From assembly GCA_019448385.1 (NCBI GenBank), contig JAGTXO010000091.1, positions 1 through 54,166 on the forward strand: a stretch of DNA of 54,166 nt, in the 5' to 3' direction. The notes below the pieces were generated by a model. That model worked only from the letters and a program-made list of their open reading frames with translations, had not been told where the DNA came from and made no database searches. The stretch comes from Diacronema lutheri. Lineage: Eukaryota; Haptophyta; Pavlovophyceae; Pavlovales; Pavlovaceae. Position 1 is the first letter of the stretch. The number at the start of each line of letters is the position of its first letter. The position numbers were made by a program, and so were the translations under genes. Shown piece after piece: positions 1 to 10,144 of the stretch.

Positions 1-121
1 CGCGTCCAATCGGCGGTCAGCATTTGACTACGTCCTGCGTACCGCTGACACTCGCAGGTGTCGGGCGGCGTAGCGCGCCTTGTGACCCTGCACGAGTGGT
101 CACACGAGTCTATTTGGCCAG
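1..121. other. Window edge, no gene assigned
   Basis: This lies just beyond the 3' end of the coiled-coil gene. No convincing frame is seen. Confidence 0.4.
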
Positions 122-1359
122 TCACGGGAAGCCTCGGGTGTCGCACGAGGCCACTCGAATGCCGCCGCCGTCGCCACCGCCGTCGTTCGAGCAGCCCGAA
201 CCGTCGAAGTCGTTGTCTTCGCCCGTGTCGCTCGCGCCCGCTTGCGCACAAAGCGCCGGCTGCACCGGCAGCAGCTGTATCGACGTCAGGGGGCTGAGTG
301 CCGTCGCCACACTGGCCTGAGTGCGAACGTCGAACGCCGCCCCGCGCGGCGCGCTCGGCCAAGGCGCGCTCTCGCGCGCCTTGCCGCCGCCGGCGGCGCC
401 GACGGCATCGCGCGGCGGCGAGGCGGGCAGGCCACGCGGCGGCGCGCGCCGAGCACGCGCGCCGAGCTCAGCGGCCGCGGCGCGCAACTCGGCCCACGGC
501 ACGCCAGCGGCGAGGCCGTGCAGCTGCCGCGCGGCCGCGTGCAGCTGCGCGCCGCCCGCCGCGTCGTCGAGGCCATCCGCGAGCGCGGCGGCGAGCTGCG
601 CGAGCAGCGCGCGCGCGCGCGCCACGCCCGCCTCTGCGTCGGCCACCCGCGCGCCGAGCGCGCTCGCGGCTGCGGCCGCCTGTCGGCCATCGTGCGCGGC
701 GAGCTGTCGCAAAAAAGCGAGTGCAGCTTGATCCTCGTCCGCGCGCGCGCGCAGGTCGCGCGTCTCGGCCGCGCGCGCGGCGCGCTCGCGCGCGGACGCG
801 GCCATCGCGCTGGCGAGCGCTGCGCGCGCGGCCTCAAGCTCGGCGCTCAAGTTGTGCAAGCTGCTCGCCTCGGCGGCGCCGCGCGCCGCGCCGCGCGCCG
901 CGCCGCGCGCGGGATGCGCGCCTGCGCCGCCTTCGCCGCCGCCCACGCCGCCGCCTTCGCCACCGTCGCCGCCAGCACCGTCACCGCCACCGTAGACCAG
1001 GGCCGCCACCGCCTGCATCGCACCACCGAGCGCCGCGTGATGTGCGCGCATCTGCGATTGCTGGGTGACGAGAACGCCGACCTGCTCGTCAAGCTGTGCG
1101 GACAGCTGCAGCTCTGCGCCAAGCGCCGCCGCGGCGCGCGCGCGCGCGCCGATCGCGTCGATCGCCACCGCCGCGCAGCCGATCGCGAGCGCGGCGGTGG
1201 CGGCGTCGTCGTCGGCGGCGGCTGCACCGCGCGCGCGCCGCGCGCGCGGCCCAGCGCCGGCGGCGGCCGACGCGCGCGCCGCGTCAGCGTAGGCCAGCAG
1301 GACGCCACCATCGACGCCGCCGCCGCCACCGCCACCGCCACCGCCGCCACCGCCGCCGC

Positions 1360-1391
<32 letters not shown>

Positions 1392-3597
1392 CCGCCGCCA
1401 CCGCCGCCACCGCCGCCACCGCCACCGCCACCGCCGCCACCGCCGCCACCGCTGTCCTCGTCGTCGTCGTTGGCGACGCCGCGCTTCGCGCCGAGCGCGG
1501 CGCGCGCGCTGGCGGGCAGCGCGGCGACGGCGCGCGCCAACTCTGCGCGCGCGGCGCGCAGCGCGTGGGCGAGCGTGTCGGCGCGCGCGGTTGGCGGCTG
1601 CGGGACAGGCGGCTGCGCGCGCGCGTCCACGCCGGTCGAGGCGTCGAACGCGCCCGCCGCGGCGTCCGCCGTCAGCGTCACCATCGTGACGGGCGGTTGC
1701 GGCGGGCGGCAAACGATGGCGGCACTGCCGTCGGCGTGAGCGCCGCTTTGTGCGACGGTCGGCGGGCGCGAGGCCAGAGGCGCGATCGGCGTGCCAACAG
1801 CGCAGCCGCCGCCGCCGTCGTCTTCTTCACGCGCGGCGGCGGCGCCGCCGCCCGGCGGCGCGCCGAGCGCCGCCTCGTCAGCGCCGCCGCTCGCGAGCAA
1901 CGCCGCGCGCAACGCGCGTTCGACCGCGCCGCGCAGCTGCCCGCGCAGCAGCGCGCGGCCGCGCAGTTGCTCGCGCGCCTCGCCCGTCTCGGCGTGGCGC
2001 GCGAGCGCCACGAAGGCGCGCGCCGCGCCAGCGCGCGCCGCGCGACGGCGCAACGGCCCGCCGCCCTCGCCCCAGCGCCGCGTGCGCGTGCTGCGCCGAT
2101 CGCCGCCGTCGTCCGGTGCGCGCGCCGCGCGCCGCCAGCGGCGGAACGCCGCGGCCGAGCGCACGCGCGCACGGCGGCGCGCACCGGCGAGCGCCGCTCG
2201 GCTCTCGCCACGCCAGCGCACGATGGCCGCAACAGCGCCGCCGCGTGCCCAGCGCGCGGCCGCGCGCCGCGCGGCGAGCAGCGCGAGCGCGCCGCTCGAC
2301 GCATTCGCGCGCCACGCGCGCAGCGCGCGGCCGCGCCTGCCGTCGCGCAGCGCGCCGACCGCACGCGCGAGCGCGCGCGCGCGCGCGCGGCGGCAGGCGC
2401 GGTCGTGGCCGCCCACCTGCGCGCTGCGCGCGACACGCCGCGCTGGCGCCAGCGCGCGAGCGCCGCGCCGCCGACGGCGCGCGCGCGCGCGCGAGCGGCG
2501 CACGCGCGCGCCCACCGCCGCAGCGCGCGCGCGGCGCGCGCGCCGCGCCACGCGGCCGCGGCTGCGCGCAGCCGCGCCACGCGCGCCGCCGCCGCGGCGC
2601 ACGCGCGCGCCCAGCCGCGCAGCGCGCGCGCGGCGCGCGCGCCGCGCCACGCGGCCACGGCCGCGCGCATCGCGCTGTGCCCGCGTGTGGTCTCGCGCGC
2701 GGCGCGCGTGCCGCGCGCGAGCGCGCGGAGCGCGCGAGCGCGCGGCCCAACGCGGTGCTGCGCGGCGTACACGTTGTCGGCGAACGCAGCCGACGACGGC
2801 GCCCACCGCCGCCGCCATGCCCAGCCCGCGCTCGCGTCGGCCCACAGCAAGATGGCGGCCTCGGCCGCAGCGCGCGCGTGCGCCGCGCGCGCGCGCGCGT
2901 GCGCCCAGCCGCGGAAGGCGGCGCGCTGCGCGCGCTGGATGAGCAGCCGCGTCGCAATGGCCGTCGAATGGCCGAGCGCGTCGCGCGCGCGCGCGTCGCG
3001 CCCGCCGCGCGAGCCGGCGACCGCCGCCCATTGCGCGAGCGCGGAGGGCAGCCGCGCCGCGCGCGCGTGCGCGAGCGCGCTCAGCTCGGCGAGGTCGGCG
3101 CGCGCCTCGTCGTCGGCCCACGCACGCAGCCGCGTGGCGCGCGAGGTGAAGGTGCGCGCCTCCGCCTCCGCCCCGTCGGCGCGCGCCAGCTCGGCGCGCA
3201 GCACGGCGCGCGCGGTCGACGCTGCGGCGAGCTCGTCGGCGAGCGCGCGCCCGCGCGCGCGCTCGACGCCAACCTGCGCGGCGGAGAGCTCGAGCGCCTG
3301 CTCGAGATCGGCAACTTCGCGGCGCAGAAAGGCGAGCTCGGTGCCGTGCGCCGACGGGTGCTCGATCGACGCGGGCGGCGGCGAGCGTTCGGGCTGCGGC
3401 GCGCGCGCGCGCGCGCCGCGAGGCGACGGCGTCGCGCCGAGGCCGAGGCGGCGGCGCGCGACCGGACTGGTGAGCAAAGGGCCGCGCTCAAGCTTGCCCG
3501 GCTCGCGCTCGAGCAGCCAGCCGCTCGCCGCCGAGGGCGGCGGACGATCGAGCTCGCGCTGCAGCGCCGCGAGCTCCGCCTCGAGCCCGCGGAGCAT
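122..3597 (-). CDS. Trp-repeat (Sfi1-like) coiled-coil protein
   Basis: Two exons (3597-2417 and 2336-122) join across an 80-bp GT-AG intron (donor GTGGGC, acceptor CAG). The phases match and give 1131 residues. The start is the first ATG (MLRGLEAEL); the frame opens further upstream only through a TTG. The N-terminal third is a heptad-rich coiled coil (for example LAFLRREVADLEQALELS). The middle holds repeated units of about 20-30 residues centred on Trp between Ala/Arg helices (LRGWARAC, LRRWARAC, ALARWRQR, LRAWRA, AFRRWRR), the pattern seen in Sfi1/centrin-binding and IQ-like proteins. Next comes a run of more than 40 Gly encoded by a GCC/ACC repeat at about 1312-1451, then a second coiled coil and an acidic tail. 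A centrosomal or basal-body role is inferred from the repeats and fits a flagellate. The family is not certain. Confidence 0.6.
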
Positions 3598-3643
3598 TGG
3601 CGCGACGGCCGGTTTCAAACGCTTTCACAGCCGAGAGAAAAGA

Positions 3644-4372
3644 ATGGCGGGCCTCGTGCTCGCGTGCTCGGCGCTCCTCGTTGTTTCGGGTGCCGACGTG
3701 TCGACACCGCGCCGGCGGCACGCGCTCGCCTCGCGAGCGCCGCCTCGCCAGTGCAGTGGCGGTGCGCTCGGCAGCGCCGCCGCCGCTGCGCGCGAAACGG
3801 CCGCGCTCGCGACGCGCGCGCGTGACGCGCTGCCGCGCGCCGCACGCGCCTCGCGAGCGCCGCTTTGCCTGCGCGGCGGCGGCGCGCTCGACGGCGTCGC
3901 CGCCGCCGCGCGCGCGATTGTCGTGCTCGCGACGAGATCGCTCGACGCGCTGCCCGTCGCCGCGCGCGGCTGGACGATCCTCGGCCTTGCGACGACGTTT
4001 GAACTCGCGTCGACGCTCCTCCTCCGGCTCGGCGAGGGCTTCGTCCGGCCCGTCCCCTCGGCCCTCGGCTCCGCGCTGTACGCGGCCTCGTTCCTCGCGT
4101 TCAACTACAGCCTGCGCTACCTCGAAATCTCCAAGGCGTACGCGATCTGGTCGGCGCTCGTCATCGCGCTCCTCGCTGTGCTCGCTTGCGTCTTCTTTGG
4201 CGAAGAGCTCGGGCCGCTCAAGCTTGCCGGCATCGTCGCCACCATCTGCGGCACCGCGATGATCTCGCTCAGCGGGAGCGAGGGCACTGGAGTCGACGCG
4301 GCCCGCGCTGTGCCCGCCGTGCCGCCGGTCGCGATCCCGCTCGTACTGTCGGCCGCCCACGGTCGTGGATAG
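3644..4372 (+). CDS. Small multidrug resistance (SMR/EmrE-like) transporter with N-terminal targeting extension
   Basis: This intronless frame encodes 242 residues. The last ~110 residues match the EmrE/SugE family end to end. They include the helix-1 glutamate in FELASTLLLRLGEGF (the proton/substrate-binding position of EmrE), the helix 2-3 region YAASFLAFNYSLRYLEIS, the hallmark KAYAIWSALVIALLAV, and FFGEEL followed by a fourth helix. Bacterial SMR proteins are about 105-120 residues, so the first ~120 residues are extra. They comprise a signal-peptide-like MAGLVLACSALLVVSGA and an Ala/Arg-rich stretch with CLRGGG, resembling a two-part plastid presequence of secondary algae (inference). 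That stretch is a 40-codon tandem duplication with a 120-bp period, beginning at 3727 and 3847. The gene starts only 46 bp from the divergent coiled-coil gene. Confidence 0.8.
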   Translation: MAGLVLACSALLVVSGADVSTPRRRHALASRAPPRQCSGGALGSAAAAARETAALATRARDALPRAARASRAPLCLRGGGALDGVAAAARAIVVLATRSLDALPVAARGWTILGLATTFELASTLLLRLGEGFVRPVPSALGSALYAASFLAFNYSLRYLEISKAYAIWSALVIALLAVLACVFFGEELGPLKLAGIVATICGTAMISLSGSEGTGVDAARAVPAVPPVAIPLVLSAAHGRG

Positions 4373-4386
4373 GCGGCGCACACCGA

Positions 4387-4415
4387 CCCCCCCCCCCCCC
4401 CCCCCCCCCCCCCCC
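4387..4415. repeat. Poly-C run between convergent 3' ends
   Basis: A run of 29 C residues followed by a short CA repeat lies in the 98-bp gap between the stop codons of the SMR transporter and the peptidase gene. No gene is seen here. Confidence 0.9.
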
Positions 4416-4470
4416 ACCCACACACACACCGACAAACAGCTCAGGCGCGTCATGGCCTTGCCATCGGCAT

Positions 4471-7400
4471 TCATCGACCTTTGCGCGTGCGGCGACCGCT
4501 CAAGCCAACAGCCTCGCCGCCGCCGCCGCGACCCGGATCCTTGTCGCCGACTGCCGGACTGCCAGACGCACTCGCGCGTCCCGCGGCGCGCCCGGCGCCG
4601 ATCGCAACGTGGAAGAATTCGGCCATGCGCTCCTCCATGTAGATGCGCTGCTCGTGCTCGCTCAGGATGTGCCCCTCCCTCGGGAAGACGAGCAGCTCGT
4701 GCGTCTTGCGGCATTGGGTGAGGCGCTTGATGAGCACCGCCGTGTGCCGAAAGTGCACGTTCTCGTCGAGGAGCCCGTGCACGAGCATGAGGGATGCCGA
4801 CGTGCGAATCTTGGGCACGTGGCTGAGCGCCGACGAGCTCCTGTAGCCCTGCGCATTCGTGTCGGGCAGGCCGAGGTACCGCTCGGTGTCTGCGCGCATG
4901 CACGTGGCTTGCGACGAAAATCAGGGGAAGGCGCGCAGCACGCACAGGCGCGGCGCGTGCGCAGCAGGACGGCGCAACGCCCGCGCGCGCCCTTGTGCGC
5001 ACAGTGGGTCGAGTAGCCAGTCCAGAAGGTGAGCGGCGCGCCGCAGCACGCCGCGTGGAAGACGTCGGGCGCTTGTGCGAGGCAGAGGAGCGCGAGGTAG
5101 CCACCGTAGCTCCAGCCGACCACGCCGACGCGGTTGGCGTCGGCAAGGCCGCGCTCGATCAGCCGCTTGACGCCTGCCACCTGGTCGCACACCTCCGCGT
5201 TGCCCAGCTGGCCGCGCAGCGCCTGCGCGAACGCCATCCCACGCCGAGCCGACCCGCGATTGTCCAGCCGCATCACGAGGTACCCCTCCTGCACGCTCGG
5301 GACGCGGAGGAGGCCGAGGCGTGCGGCAGGGTTGGGCGCGAGCGCGGACGGCCGCGACGATCAGGGCGGATCGTGAGGCCGCGATGGGCCAGCCGCGCGC
5401 GCACGCGCCCCCGCCCGTGGTAGCCGCCGCCGTCTGCGGCACGCGCGGTGAAGCCCCCCCCCCCCCCCCCCCCCCCCCTCTTCCCCCCGCCCCCGCCCGT
5501 GGTAGCCGCCGCCGTCCGCGGCGCTGCGCGCGGCCCTCGCACCACCACCGTCGCGCGCGCGCGCACGCGCGCGAGCGCGCATCTACCTGCGCGTAGTACT
5601 GCTCGCGCATGGCCGCGTTGAGTGCCCATGAGTTGGCGGTGATCTGCTTCCCCGGGCCTCCATAGCACGACACCAAAAGCGGCCACGGCCGCGCAAAGCG
5701 CGCGGGCGGGTAGTAGATCACCGCGTTCAGCACGTCGCCCTGTGCGCTGCGCACGGTGTCTAGCTCGGGGTCGGGCAGCGGGAGGCGCGAGGCGCGCGGA
5801 TCCTGCGTCTGGTAGAGGACCGCGAGCAGCTCGCCGTCCGACAGCCGGCGGACGGTGACGCAGTACGGCTTGCCCACTGCGGTGAAGACGTCGACAAAGC
5901 GCGTCTTGTCGTGCGAGATCTCAACCTCGTGCCAGCCCGCCTCGCGCGTCAGCCGCGTTGGCTCCTCGAGCGACGGCGGCGCGGACGTGGCGACGGACGC
6001 CGGCAGCGGGCTCGGCAGCGGCCCACCCATGAGAGCGTCGTCGGGCAGCTCGCTGGGCGAGCACGCGCGCGGCTGACCGTGGCGCGCGCGAAGCGGCGCG
6101 GAAAAGAGGTTGCGCTGCGACACGTCGCCGAGCGACGCGGTTAAGAAGACGAGGTTGGCGCGCTCGTCGACGGCCGCAATGGTGTCGACGACCCACTCGC
6201 CCGCGGTGAGCGCGCCCTCGCACGCGCCGACGGCCGAGTACCGGTACAAATGCCGAAAACCCGAGCGTGCGCTCACCCAGAGCACGCCGCCGTCGGAAAG
6301 CTCGCGCATGCACGTTTGCAGGTCGACCCATGACGTCGAGCGCTCCTCGATCACGACGGTGCCGACGAGCGGCGGCATGCTCATCTGCGGCACGTGCCAC
6401 GCGCCGCCCGCACCGGGCGCGGCGAAGCGCAGGAGGCGAAGCACGCGCTGCGTGCGGTCCTCCACCTGGACGTAGAGCTCGCCGCGGCAGCCCCAGTCGA
6501 CGGACAGCAAATCTGCGGCGCGTGCGGCGCGCGCGCGCGCGGTGGACGGCGCGTGCGCGAGACGGACGCGCGGCTCAGCATGCGAACGAGCGGTGGCGCG
6601 CGCGCACGTGCCGCGCGCGCGCGCACAGCCATCGTGAAAGCGCGCGTAGCCCGTGCTGCCGTAGTTGCCGAGGGCGGGCTGCGGCGGGTGAGACGCCTTC
6701 TTCGCGGGACGATCCGCCGACCGCTCGTCGCGCTGCGTGGTGAACTGCACGGGCCGCTTGCGCGGCTGCGCGTACGGGATCGTTGGCTCCATCGAGCGCG
6801 CCTTGCGCGAGCCGCGCGCACCGCCGGCCGCGCTGTCCGCGCGCGGCGCAGTGTCGGCGCCCGGCGCATCGTCGGTGAGCGGCGCCGCGTCGCCGCTCAG
6901 CGCGGCGGCCGGCGTCGGCCGCCGCTCCCACTCGATGCCCAAGTCGAGCCAGAGCGGCGCGTCGGCGCCGCCGCGCGCGGCGAGCACGCCGACCCTCACG
7001 ATCGCATTGTTCCCGCCTGCGAACGGGTAGCGGATCGACTCAGCCAACTTGTCGTCGTCCAGCTCGCCGCAGGGGCGCGGGATGACGAAGGGCGGGACCG
7101 AGCTCTCGTCGGTCTCCTGCGCGCGCGCGCGACCCGCGCCAGGCGCGTGTGAGAGCAGCCGCGCGGGGCGAGACACTGCCGTGCGGGCACGCGCGGGCGG
7201 TTCGCGGGGGGCGTGTGCTGCGCGCGCCTGGAATGCAATCCACATGGAGTCGGTCGACCACCAGTAGCCGTCGTAACGCTCGAGCTCCTCGGCGGCGCGG
7301 AACTCGATGTGCCCGTGCATCGCCGCGCCCGGCGACGCGCCGATTGACCGCTGGATGGGCACGACGCCCACCCGCCATGGCGGCTCGCCATGCGGCAGCA

Positions 7401-8145
7401 CACCAAGCAGGAACGGCGACGGCGAGTCGCGCATCGCGTCCGCCGACCGCTCGTGCGAGAGAGGCGGCGAGATGGGCATGGCGTCGGCGCGGTGCGCGCC
7501 CATCACCGCCGTCATGCCCGAACCGCCGTGCGCCTCGCCCTCACGCGCGCCCGCCGCGCCCGCGGCGCCCGAGCCCGAGCCGGCGGCGGCGCCGCCGCGC
7601 CGCGCGGCGAGCGAGAGCACGTGCACCTCGGCGCCGCGCACAAAGGCGAGGAGCTGCTCGTTCGGCGAGAGCTTGGGCTCGAGAATCGGCCCGCCCGCGA
7701 GCCCCGCGTGGTGCGTCTGCGCGTCGACGATCAGCTCGGGCTCGGCGCCGACACCGTCCTGGATGTAAACCGAGCCGTTTGCCTGGAAGATGATCGTGTT
7801 ACTCCCAGGCGCTTGCCCCCACGAGTAGCACTTGATGCCGTCCGTCCACGAGCGCGGGCGCTCGCGGCGCATGCGCGTCTCGAAGGCGGGCGACTCAGGC
7901 CCCGCGAACGAGAAGTCGGGCTGCACAGACGGGCGCGCCGGCGCCATACGCCCATCCGCGTCGAGTGCCCATGCGATGAGTTGCGGCGCGATCGCGCCGG
8001 GCTCGGCGAGGAGCGATGCGATGTGTCGATCGTCGGACGCCCATGAAAGCTGGTTGGGCGCGTACATGCCCGGCCGCGGGTCGCGCGCCACGTCCTCCAC
8101 GTCGATCTCCTCCTCGCCGCGCTGCCGTGTGTAGGGCCGTGGCAT
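4471..8145 (-). CDS. Dipeptidyl peptidase, S9B family (DPP8/9-like)
   Basis: Five exons (8145-7228, 7116-6627, 6512-5587, 5288-5003, 4889-4471) sum to 1012 codons plus stop. The introns are 111, 114, 298 and 113 bp. The 7117-7227 intron is GC-AG and in frame; the others are GT-AG. Every junction restores family sequence, for example [20 protein letters not shown] and YSTH|YTERYLG. The N-terminal half is the beta-propeller ([26 protein letters not shown]). The C-terminal alpha/beta hydrolase carries the triad: Ser in GWSYGGY, Asp in [10 protein letters not shown] and His in [10 protein letters not shown]. These enzymes cleave Xaa-Pro dipeptides. No signal peptide or N-terminal membrane anchor is seen, so a cytosolic DPP8/9-like form is inferred. 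A low-complexity insert sits in the propeller. The large intron holds a poly-C run and two copies of a short GC-rich repeat. Confidence 0.88.
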
Positions 8146-8259
8146 TCCCCGTCCGGTTCGCGGGGTGGACGGGAGAGCAGCTATTTTTTGAGGGGGGCAC
8201 GCGAATTTGGCGCCCGCGCGAAATGGTACTCACACCCACTATTTATATTCATTGGGTAT

Positions 8260-8267
8260 AATAATAT
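8260..8267. repeat. Direct repeat AATAATAT flanking element A1
   Basis: The 8-bp AATAATAT at 8260-8267 recurs at 8949-8956, exactly bracketing element A1. This is a probable target-site duplication, but the AT-simple sequence lowers its weight. Confidence 0.55.
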
Positions 8268-8948
8268 ACTAACGACGCTTTCCGACGGGTCAACAGATGG
8301 GGTCAGGAAGTGCGCAGCGAGGCGCCAGGCGGAGCAGGCCCAAAGGCCCACACGCGCCTAGCCACCGCGCGCCGCCGCCCGCGCGCCGCCGCACCGGTGG
8401 CCGCCGTCAATCACACCACCGGCCGACGCGCACGCGCACGCCAAGGCCCGAAGATCGTCGGCGACGACCGCCACCCCCGAGCCGCCGCCTGCCACGTCGC
8501 CAAGCCGCCCGCCGCCGCTGCAGAGCGCGACGCCCGCCGCCAGCGAGCCGCCGCCCTCCCCGCCGCGTCGCAGCCCCCTGCCGCCGCCGCGAAGCGCACC
8601 GCCACCCGCCGCCAGCGTGGCAAGCGCCGCGATGCTGGCCGCGTGGCCGCGCACGCGCGCCCCGCCACCCCCAAACCCACCGACCGGGGCGAAAAGTACG
8701 TTGTTCGCGGTGCCGGCGCAGTCGATGGGCAGGGGCGGCGGGGCGCGCGGAGCGCGGCCAGCAGAGCGCGAGGGCGCAGCCGTCGCAAGCGAAGATTTCG
8801 TCGTAGAGAAGGCCACGCCGCCGTCGCTCGTGCGGCCGTGCGCGCGCGCCCCGCCACCTCCAAACCCACCGACCGGGGCGAAAAGTACGTTGTTCGCGGT
8901 GCCGGCGCAGTCGATGGGCAGGGGCGGCGGGGCGCGCGGAACGCGGCC
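8268..8948 (-). mobile_element. Retroelement copy A1 (5'-truncated, 681 bp)
   Basis: Read on the minus strand it ends in AAGCGTCGTTAGT, the terminus shared by all the retroelement copies here. It matches the 3' part of A2 and A3 but begins inside the 189-bp repeat region, so it is 5'-truncated. It carries two units of that repeat (anchors near 8716 and 8905). It differs from A2 at several sites, such as the CAAGGCCCG/CGAGGCCCG difference, so it is the older copy. Confidence 0.7.
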
Positions 8949-8956
8949 AATAATAT

Positions 8957-10136
8957 ACTAACGACGCTTTCCGACGGGTCAACAGATGGGGTCAGGAAGT
9001 GCGCAGCGAGGCGCCAGGCGGAGCAGGCCCAAAGGCCCACACGCGCCTAGCCACCGCGCGCCGCCGCCCGCGCGCCGCCGCACCGGTGGCTGCCGTCAAT
9101 CACACCACCGGCCGACGCGCACGCGCACGCCGAGGCCCGAAGATCGTCGGCGACGACCGCCACCCCCGAGCCGCCGCCTGCCACGTCGCCAAGCCGCCCG
9201 CCGCCGCTGCAGAGCGCGACGCCCGCCGCCAGCGAGCCGCCGCCCTCCCCGCCGCGTCGCAGCCCCCTGTCGCCGCGGCGAAGCGCACCGCCACCCGCCG
9301 CCAGCGTGGCAAGCGCCGCGATGCTGGCCGCGTGGCCGCGCACGCGCGCCCCGCCACCCCCAAACCCACCGACCGGGGCGAAAAGTATGTTGTTCGCGGT
9401 GCCGGCGCAGTCGATGGGCAGGGGCGGCGGGGCGCGCGGAGCGCGGCCAGCAGAGCGCGAGGGCGCAGCCGTCGCAAGCGAAGGTTTCGTCGTAGAGAAG
9501 GCCACGCCGCCGTCGCTCGTGCGGCCGTGCGCGCGCGCCCCGCCACCTCCAAACCCACCGACCGGGGCGAAAAGTACGTTGTTCGCGGTGCCGGCGCAGT
9601 CGATGGGCAGGGGCGGCGGGGCGCGCGGAACGCGGCCATCAGAGCGCGAGGGCGCAGCCGTCGCAAGCGAAGGTTTCGTCGTAGAGAAGGCCACGCCGCC
9701 GTCGCTCGTGCGGCCGTGCGCGCGCGCCCCGCCACCCCCAAACCCACCGACCGGGGCGAAAAGTACGTTGTTCGCGGTGCCGGCGCAGTCGATGGGCAGG
9801 GGCGGCGGGGCGCGCGGAGCGCGGCCAGCAGAGCGCGAGGGCGCAGCCGTCGCAAGCGAAAGTTTCGTCGTAGAGAAGGCCACGCCGCCGTCGCTCGTGC
9901 GGCCGTGCGCGCGCGCCCCGCCACCCCCAAACCCACCGACCGGGGCGAAAAGTACGTTGTTCGCGGTGCCGGCGCAGTCGATGGGCAGGGGCGGCGGGGC
10001 GCGCGGAGCGCGGCCAGCAGAGCGCGAGGGCGCAGCCTGGATGGCAAAGGCAGGCGTCGTCAAGGCAGCCGGCGTTTCGAAGCTGCCGGCCGGCACGGCC
10101 GCGCCGGCGCGCGCCGCGCCGACGGGGACCACGGTG
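8957..10136 (-). mobile_element. Retroelement copy A2 (1180 bp, 189-bp internal repeats)
   Basis: Minus-sense copy beginning CACCGTGGTCCCC and ending in AAGCGTCGTTAGT. It is exactly as long as A3 (1180 bp) and nearly identical to it. The interior has four tandem 189-bp (63-codon) units, with anchor GCGCAGTCGATGGGCAG at about 9405, 9594, 9783 and 9972. In one sense frame they encode a repeated motif with PIDCAGTANN(V/I)LFAPVGG. That frame ends in ARGG-stop about 95 bp before the terminus but has no clear ATG. It lies 8 bp from A1 on one side and 8 bp from the LINE fragment on the other, all in the same orientation. It has no enzyme domain and is probably non-autonomous. Confidence 0.72.
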
Positions 10137-10144
10137 ATAATAAT

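Noticed and set aside
24-320. Frames starting with TTG, CTG or GTG shown as Met, including 3618, 11968, 18782, 31315 and 37843
   Set aside because: These are not ATG codons. For each real gene the first ATG in frame was used instead.
2337-2416. Frameshift or assembly error in the coiled-coil gene at a CG run
   Set aside because: An 80-bp GT-AG intron with exact phase 2 continuity explains the frame change.
242-4372. 1376-codon plus-strand frame covering the coiled-coil gene
   Set aside because: Only its last 242 codons (from 3644) are protein-like. The rest is Arg/Ala-rich antisense of the minus-strand gene, open because of GC richness.
8268-8300. TACTAAC...CAG at element ends read as an intron branch point and acceptor (introner)
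   Set aside because: Direct repeats and the truncation series show the motif is the reverse complement of a retroelement 3' end, and the copies are not inside host coding exons.
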